Both the position numbers and the translations under genes were made by a program. The notes beneath the pieces were generated by a model, which made no database searches, had not been told where the DNA came from, and was given only the letters and a program-made list of their open reading frames with translations. A stretch of DNA of 64,000 nucleotides from SZUA-117 sp964630795. Its GTDB lineage: Bacteria; Pseudomonadota; Gammaproteobacteria; Steroidobacterales; Woeseiaceae. This document shows positions 60,213 through 64,000 of this stretch, one piece after another (position 1 is the stretch's first letter; each line of letters opens with the position of its first letter). Location: the NCBI GenBank assembly GCA_964630795.1, contig CAZVWF010000001.1:49011-113010 (forward strand), written 5' to 3'.

Positions 60213-60248
60213 GGCAGATTCTGCGTAATTATGGGCATTAAGAGAAGG

Positions 60249-60261
60249 AATATGCCATATT
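60249..60261 (+). promoter_or_regulatory. Palindromic operator candidate between the Lrp-type regulator and ald
   Basis: A perfect 13-base palindrome, AATATG-C-CATATT, within an AT-rich patch 36 bases upstream of the regulator's start and 100 bases upstream of ald. AT-rich palindromes of this kind are typical Lrp-family sites. Confidence 0.5.
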
Positions 60262-60361
60262 TTCTCCATAAAGACATTGAATCAGCAAGCCAATTGCGCG
60301 TTTCCGTCGGTATCCTCCGCAGATAGCCATAAACATTACCTTTCCGTGGGGGAGTACCGGG

Positions 60362-61483
60362 ATGAAGGTCGGAATACCTAAAGAGGTCAAAGTGCTCGAA
60401 TTTCGCGTCGGCATGGTGCCGGCAGGCGTGCGCGAGCTCGTTAGTGACGGTCACGAAGTTTTCGTCGAGACGAATGCGGGTGCCGGCATCGGCATGACCG
60501 ACGCAGACTACGAGGCGGCGGGTGCAACCATCCTCGATACCGCGAAAGCGGTATATGACACCGCAGAAATGATCGTCAAAGTTAAGGAACCGCAAGCAGA
60601 GGAATGCGCGATGCTGCGGGCTGACCAGGTGCTGTTTACTTACCTGCATCTGGCAGCGGATCCGGCGCAGACGGAAGCGCTGGTCAATTCGGGGACCACG
60701 GCGATCGCCTATGAAACGGTGACAGCTGACGATGGCTCTTTGCCGTTGCTGACTCCGATGAGCGAAGTTGCCGGTCGACTGTCGATTCAGTCGGGGGCGT
60801 TCGCGTTGCAAAAGGCCAATGGAGGCCGTGGTGTGCTGTTGGGCGGGGTGCCCGGTGTTGCACCCGGCAAAGTGATTGTGATCGGCGGCGGCGTCGCTGG
60901 CACCCACGCAGCCGAAATGGCTGTCGGTCTTGGGGCTGAAGTCACGATACTGGATCGCTCGGTACCGCGGCTCAGGGAAATTAACGACCTGTACGGAGGG
61001 CGGGTAAGAACGGCTTACTCGACGAACCAGGCGATTGACGAACTGGTTCCGGAAGCGGATCTCGTCGTCGGCGCGGTTTTGATCCCGGGTGCGGCGGCAC
61101 CAAAGCTGGTTTCCGCAGAGCATGTGAAACAGATGAAGGCGGGTGCTGTGCTCGTCGACATTTCAATCGACCAGGGCGGATGTTTTGAAACGAGCAGGCC
61201 GACAACGCACGCGGAACCGACCTATGTGGTCGATGACGTTGTGCACTACTGTGTGACGAACATGCCGGGTGCGGTGCCGAGAACGTCGACGTTTGCACTC
61301 ACCAATGTGACGTTGCCATTTGCAAGGAACCTGGCAAACCTGGGCTGGCGCGAGGCGTTGTTGCGCGACCAGCACTTGCGACACGGCCTGAACGTGCACG
61401 CCGGACATGTGAACCACGAGGCGGTGGCAAAGGATCTCGGGTACGGATACCTTTCTGCCGACGACGCTTTACAAGCAGCCTGA
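60362..61483 (+). CDS. ald: Alanine dehydrogenase
   Basis: NAD-dependent interconversion of L-alanine and pyruvate with ammonia. It has 373 aa. MKVGIPKEVKVLEFRVGM opens as in all Ald proteins. The substrate Lys is in VKVKEPQ and His in YLHLAAD. The Rossmann motif is VIVIGGGVAGTHAAEMAVGLGA, and NMPGAVPRTSTFALTN is a strong family signature. A purine-rich GGGGGAG lies upstream. It is followed by an intrinsic terminator and is probably monocistronic. Confidence 0.97.
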   Translation: MKVGIPKEVKVLEFRVGMVPAGVRELVSDGHEVFVETNAGAGIGMTDADYEAAGATILDTAKAVYDTAEMIVKVKEPQAEECAMLRADQVLFTYLHLAADPAQTEALVNSGTTAIAYETVTADDGSLPLLTPMSEVAGRLSIQSGAFALQKANGGRGVLLGGVPGVAPGKVIVIGGGVAGTHAAEMAVGLGAEVTILDRSVPRLREINDLYGGRVRTAYSTNQAIDELVPEADLVVGAVLIPGAAAPKLVSAEHVKQMKAGAVLVDISIDQGGCFETSRPTTHAEPTYVVDDVVHYCVTNMPGAVPRTSTFALTNVTLPFARNLANLGWREALLRDQHLRHGLNVHAGHVNHEAVAKDLGYGYLSADDALQAA

Positions 61484-61513
61484 TCTAACTCCCCCTTGAT
61501 CAGGCAGTGTCTT

Positions 61514-61540
61514 AAGCCGGGCTTTCGCCCGGCTTTTTTT
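61514..61540 (+). terminator. Intrinsic terminator of ald
   Basis: A 9-bp perfect stem AAGCCGGGC (61514-61522) with GCCCGGCTT (61527-61535), TTTC loop, and an unbroken T run to 61540. It lies 30 bases after the ald stop. Confidence 0.95.
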
Positions 61541-61796
61541 ATGCCGGTTGGAATATCGACGCCCCGCCTCGTGACCGCGATATTGGTCATGTCGATGGCG
61601 GGTCGGCACACCCGGGTATGGCCGCGTGGCGGCGGTCTTCCGGCATCGCCAATCCCAATAGCTAATTCCTTGACTGAACAGGCATTCCCCGGTGTAATAC
61701 GCGGCCGTGCGAAAGCCCCCTTGGGGCCGGGCAGTGCGGTTGCGGGCTAGTAGCGCCGCGAATCTTCGCACCGGGAAAAATTTGATGCCATGTCAT
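61541..61796 (+). other. Spacer between the ald terminator and tRNA-Phe
   Basis: No gene recognised; it contains the tRNA promoter and about 90 bases of presumed 5' leader that would be removed by RNase P. Confidence 0.4.
61670..61698 (+). promoter_or_regulatory. Promoter of tRNA-Phe
   Basis: TTGACT (61670-61675), a 17-base spacer and TGTAAT (61693-61698), then a GC-rich discriminator (ACGCGGCC) typical of stable-RNA promoters under stringent control. Confidence 0.65.
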
Positions 61797-61872
<76 letters not shown>

Positions 61873-62039
61873 ATTCCTCATCCCATAAAGTCCGATAAAG
61901 TCTTGGCGCTTGCGCAAGCGTCTGAATCAAGACTGATTGATGTCTCATGACGTTCACGGACATCCACGGCGTATTGGCCGTACCCTGCAGATGGGTCTGT
62001 AAAAAGCGACTGCAGCCTGGTATCCCGAGACCACATAAA

Positions 62040-62066
62040 AAATCCCCCGGGTATACCGGGGGATTT
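62040..62066 (-). terminator. Intrinsic terminator, mainly for the minus-strand gene pair
   Basis: An 11-bp perfect stem, AAATCCCCCGG (62040-62050) with CCGGGGGATTT (62056-62066). On the minus strand the stem runs into a continuous T tract. On the plus strand it could also stop read-through from the tRNA. Confidence 0.8.
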
Positions 62067-62089
62067 AAAAGTATATTTTTGCCTGTTGT

Positions 62090-62117
62090 CACCCCGCCAA
62101 ATAATTTTGGCGGGGTG
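62090..62117. repeat. Second strong hairpin after the minus-strand gene pair
   Basis: A 12-bp perfect inverted repeat CACCCCGCCAAA/TTTGGCGGGGTG with a 4-base loop, beginning 7 bases beyond the stop of the DUF6152 gene. No T-run follows, so it probably protects the mRNA end or aids the terminator at 62040-62066. Confidence 0.6.
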
Positions 62118-62124
62118 GTAGTAA

Positions 62125-63345
62125 TCAGTCCATGCCAGGCAATACCTGGTTGTCCGTGTAAATGCAGTTAGCTTCTTTTACATCGGAGCGCAAAACGCGA
62201 TCGCGGAACTTGGTGTGGTTCCACTCACCCTCCCAATGTTCCGGGTCAATGAACGTGAAATCCATGATCAGGGTATTACCGTTATTGGTAACCCGGTATC
62301 GTTCTATGATCTTCAACTGGTCGCCGGTCAGTATGCCGGCCTGGATCAGGTGGTTCGAAGCGGTGAAACCAGTGGTCTCGATCACCAATGTGTCGCCCTC
62401 CCAGTGGCCCAGCGATTCGCCGTGCCAGTTTCTATCGAGCTTGCTTTCCGGAACGCGGTCGCGGCCGTCGAGGTAAATTGCACGGTAGTCGTTGTTTAGT
62501 CGCGACACCATGAAAATTGCCGTGGGGTACTGCAGCATCATCAGTGAACCATAACGCGTCATGTAGCGGGGCATGCCCGGCGGATAGCAGAGCGCCGTGG
62601 GGTCGCCGTAGCGCGTACCCTCTTCGCTGGCCTCTATATATTCATCGAAGAATGCTTGTGCCTTGGCTGTGAGTTTTGGCTTTGGCTTGAACTCGAACGA
62701 ACCGTAATTTGCACGCCATTCATCCTCGCCCCGGTAGCGCCAGACGCCGGTGAGATCGAAAGGCGCGGGTGGCCGTTCTTTCGCGAGATTCTCGGGATCG
62801 AGAGCGCCCGGCTGGTCACCAGCCGACGCGTTGGATCCCGGGCCCTGACCCACTGATACGACCGGCAGCTGCGGAGGCCGGGTTTTTCTCTCCCTGTCAG
62901 CCAGGGTTTCTCCCTCCGGAGGCGGTACCCATTCCATCAGGGCTGGATATACCTGGCGACGCGCCGATTGGGGTGCTTCCATGTTGTAGGATGTGCCGTC
63001 TGCGTCAATCATGCCCTCGATCAAGCCACCCGGGGCTCCGGTCTTGAGCGGGTACATTTTAATGGTGACCGTGTCACCAACAGAGACCGACTCCCGGCTA
63101 AAACCCATGGCTGTCATGCCCGCAATACTTTGACCCTCGATGTTCCAGGTTGCGACTTGACCGCTCTCGTCGGTGACGTCCATGGTAATGATCATGTGCG
63201 GATTACGCATGATGAAGCGGGTGACTACGCCGGTTCTCTGGATCGTATGGCTTTCGTCAAATACGACTGCTGAGTGATGACCAAAGACCTGGCTACCGGC
63301 AAACGCCAGGAAACCGCCGAACAGGATTCTTGTAATGTATTTCAT
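62125..63345 (-). CDS. Secreted DUF6152-type protein with an additional unknown C-terminal domain
   Basis: 406 aa. A signal peptide ends near SQVFG (residues 1-22). The mature start HHSAVVFDESHTIQRTGVVTRFIMRNPHM is the DUF6152 signature (HHS.a.fD....v.l.G.V......NPH). After a Pro-rich linker (about 135-185) comes a second domain: FDLTGVWRYRGEDEW, GHWEGDTLVIETTGF, and a C-terminal TFIDPEHWEGEWNHTKFRDR. This second domain resembles the whole of the next upstream gene. No enzymatic role is known for these families. An accumulation of His near the mature N-terminus hints at metal binding (inference). Confidence 0.8.
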   Translation of the reverse strand: MKYITRILFGGFLAFAGSQVFGHHSAVVFDESHTIQRTGVVTRFIMRNPHMIITMDVTDESGQVATWNIEGQSIAGMTAMGFSRESVSVGDTVTIKMYPLKTGAPGGLIEGMIDADGTSYNMEAPQSARRQVYPALMEWVPPPEGETLADRERKTRPPQLPVVSVGQGPGSNASAGDQPGALDPENLAKERPPAPFDLTGVWRYRGEDEWRANYGSFEFKPKPKLTAKAQAFFDEYIEASEEGTRYGDPTALCYPPGMPRYMTRYGSLMMLQYPTAIFMVSRLNNDYRAIYLDGRDRVPESKLDRNWHGESLGHWEGDTLVIETTGFTASNHLIQAGILTGDQLKIIERYRVTNNGNTLIMDFTFIDPEHWEGEWNHTKFRDRVLRSDVKEANCIYTDNQVLPGMD

Positions 63346-63364
63346 GATTGAAGTTCCAAATAGG

Positions 63365-64000
63365 TTATTGATAGCCTGCTTCGATGTACAAACGTGCGCT
63401 CTCGACCGTGCAATTGGCGGGCAAAGGTTTCCTGTCAGCTAACTTTTTCAGGTACCAGTCAATTTCGACAGGCCTGGCCAGATAGACGGGATCTGTCAGC
63501 GTCATTTGCACACGAAGTGTCATACCGCCGTCGACCAGTGAGTACCGCTCTACCAGGTGTTTTTGCTCGCTAGAGTCGACGCCTGTGAAACTACCCCAGC
63601 GGTCGGGCGCAAAATTCGTGGTTTCCACCGTGAGGGCCTCACCCTCCATACGACCGATTGACTGTCCAAGCTTGGATCGTTCGCCCGGGACACTTGCCCC
63701 ATCAAGCTTGATTATTCGTCGCTGATTACGCATGTGATAGTCGAAAACAAACGTATTTTCATCGGGCCGCGTGATCACGATCGGGTAGGGTAGAGTCGTC
63801 GACTTTGGTGGGCCTGGATCATCACAGTCTAGCTGAGGATTCTGGTCTTCGCGGAAGTTTGCTACCAGCTCACTCCCTTTTTCAGTGTAAGGCCAGTCTT
63901 CAGGCGGGTAATAGGTGAAGCCGACGCGTTCGGTATCGCGTGTCCATGTCCCCGTCATATCCGTTGATGGTTCCACCGTCATTACAGGTGCCGTGGAAGT
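63365..64000 (-). CDS. Protein of unknown function related to the C-terminal domain of the neighbouring DUF6152-type protein (5' end outside window)
   Basis: At least 205 residues are visible; the frame stays open through the window edge, so the start and any signal peptide lie beyond it (an internal ATG at 63982 also exists). It shares with its downstream neighbour an opening MTGTWTRD (compare LTGVWRYR), the core GRMEGEALTVETTNF (compare GHWEGDTLVIETTGF), then VERYSLVDGGMTLRVQMTLTDP (compare IERYRVTNNGNTLIMDFTFIDP). The gap between the two genes is only 19 bases, so they form an operon and probably arose by duplication. Function unknown. Confidence 0.75.
   Translation of the reverse strand, partial: TSTAPVMTVEPSTDMTGTWTRDTERVGFTYYPPEDWPYTEKGSELVANFREDQNPQLDCDDPGPPKSTTLPYPIVITRPDENTFVFDYHMRNQRRIIKLDGASVPGERSKLGQSIGRMEGEALTVETTNFAPDRWGSFTGVDSSEQKHLVERYSLVDGGMTLRVQMTLTDPVYLARPVEIDWYLKKLADRKPLPANCTVESARLYIEAGYQ

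Overview
The window is about 64 kb of ordinary, densely packed bacterial chromosome with high-GC codon usage. Gene content and order point to a gammaproteobacterium: yicC-gmk-rpoZ-spoT-ridA-recG, pilMNOPQ-aroK-aroB, tesA/ybbA-ybbP, asmA-mutY-yggX, a Gram-negative PBP1A, type IV pili and a haem O synthase/SURF1 pair. The two exported unknown proteins at the right edge (one of DUF6152 type) would suit a marine or sediment lineage such as Woeseiales or Steroidobacterales, but that placement is inference. I see no insertion sequence, prophage, integrase or CRISPR array.

Layout. 1-3.6 kb (minus): start of uvrD, haem O synthase, SURF1, bioC. 3.7-12 kb: comF (plus), then a long minus-strand run yicC-gmk-rpoZ-spoT-ridA-recG-ubiA (transcription start, nucleotide second messenger, DNA repair, ubiquinone). 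12-17.5 kb (plus): PP2C phosphatase, rph, rdgB, hemW, an AT-rich spacer with DnaA and IHF sites, rpmE, gltA and a terminator. 17.5-21 kb (minus): an unknown protein and PBP1A. 21-31 kb (plus): pilMNOPQ, aroK, aroB, dgt, pyrF, hemE. 31-37 kb: tesA-fadD (minus) diverging from ybbA-ybbP-nudix (plus). 37-42.6 kb: hydrolase, YcgN-like protein, 2-hydroxyacid dehydrogenase, ppc, yajQ. 43-46 kb: an unusual protein resembling a decayed ribonucleotide reductase half, joined to a TrkA-C/SLC13-type permease. 46.2-53.1 kb: a complete unfused trp operon, trpL-E-G-D-C-F-B-A, with a readable attenuator, ending in a DUF2007/zinc-ribbon gene. 53.1-60 kb: a GGDEF-EAL protein with a damaged EAL site, asmA, a START-like protein, mutY, yggX. 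60-64 kb: an Lrp-family regulator diverging from alanine dehydrogenase, tRNA-Phe, and two related proteins of unknown function.

Most interesting: (1) the spacer before rpmE with three consensus DnaA boxes, an exact IHF-consensus match and an 82% AT block, which looks like a replication origin or a strongly DnaA-controlled promoter; (2) the degenerate ribonucleotide-reductase-like protein and its coupled permease; (3) the trp attenuator, whose best promoter would make the leader peptide mRNA leaderless; (4) a GGDEF-EAL protein that keeps its GGDEF and I-site but has lost EAL metal and lysine residues and the receiver aspartate.

Start codons were chosen by family alignment from memory, ribosome binding sites and overlaps. 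GTG and TTG starts are common here. No database search could be run, so family calls rest on motif recognition.
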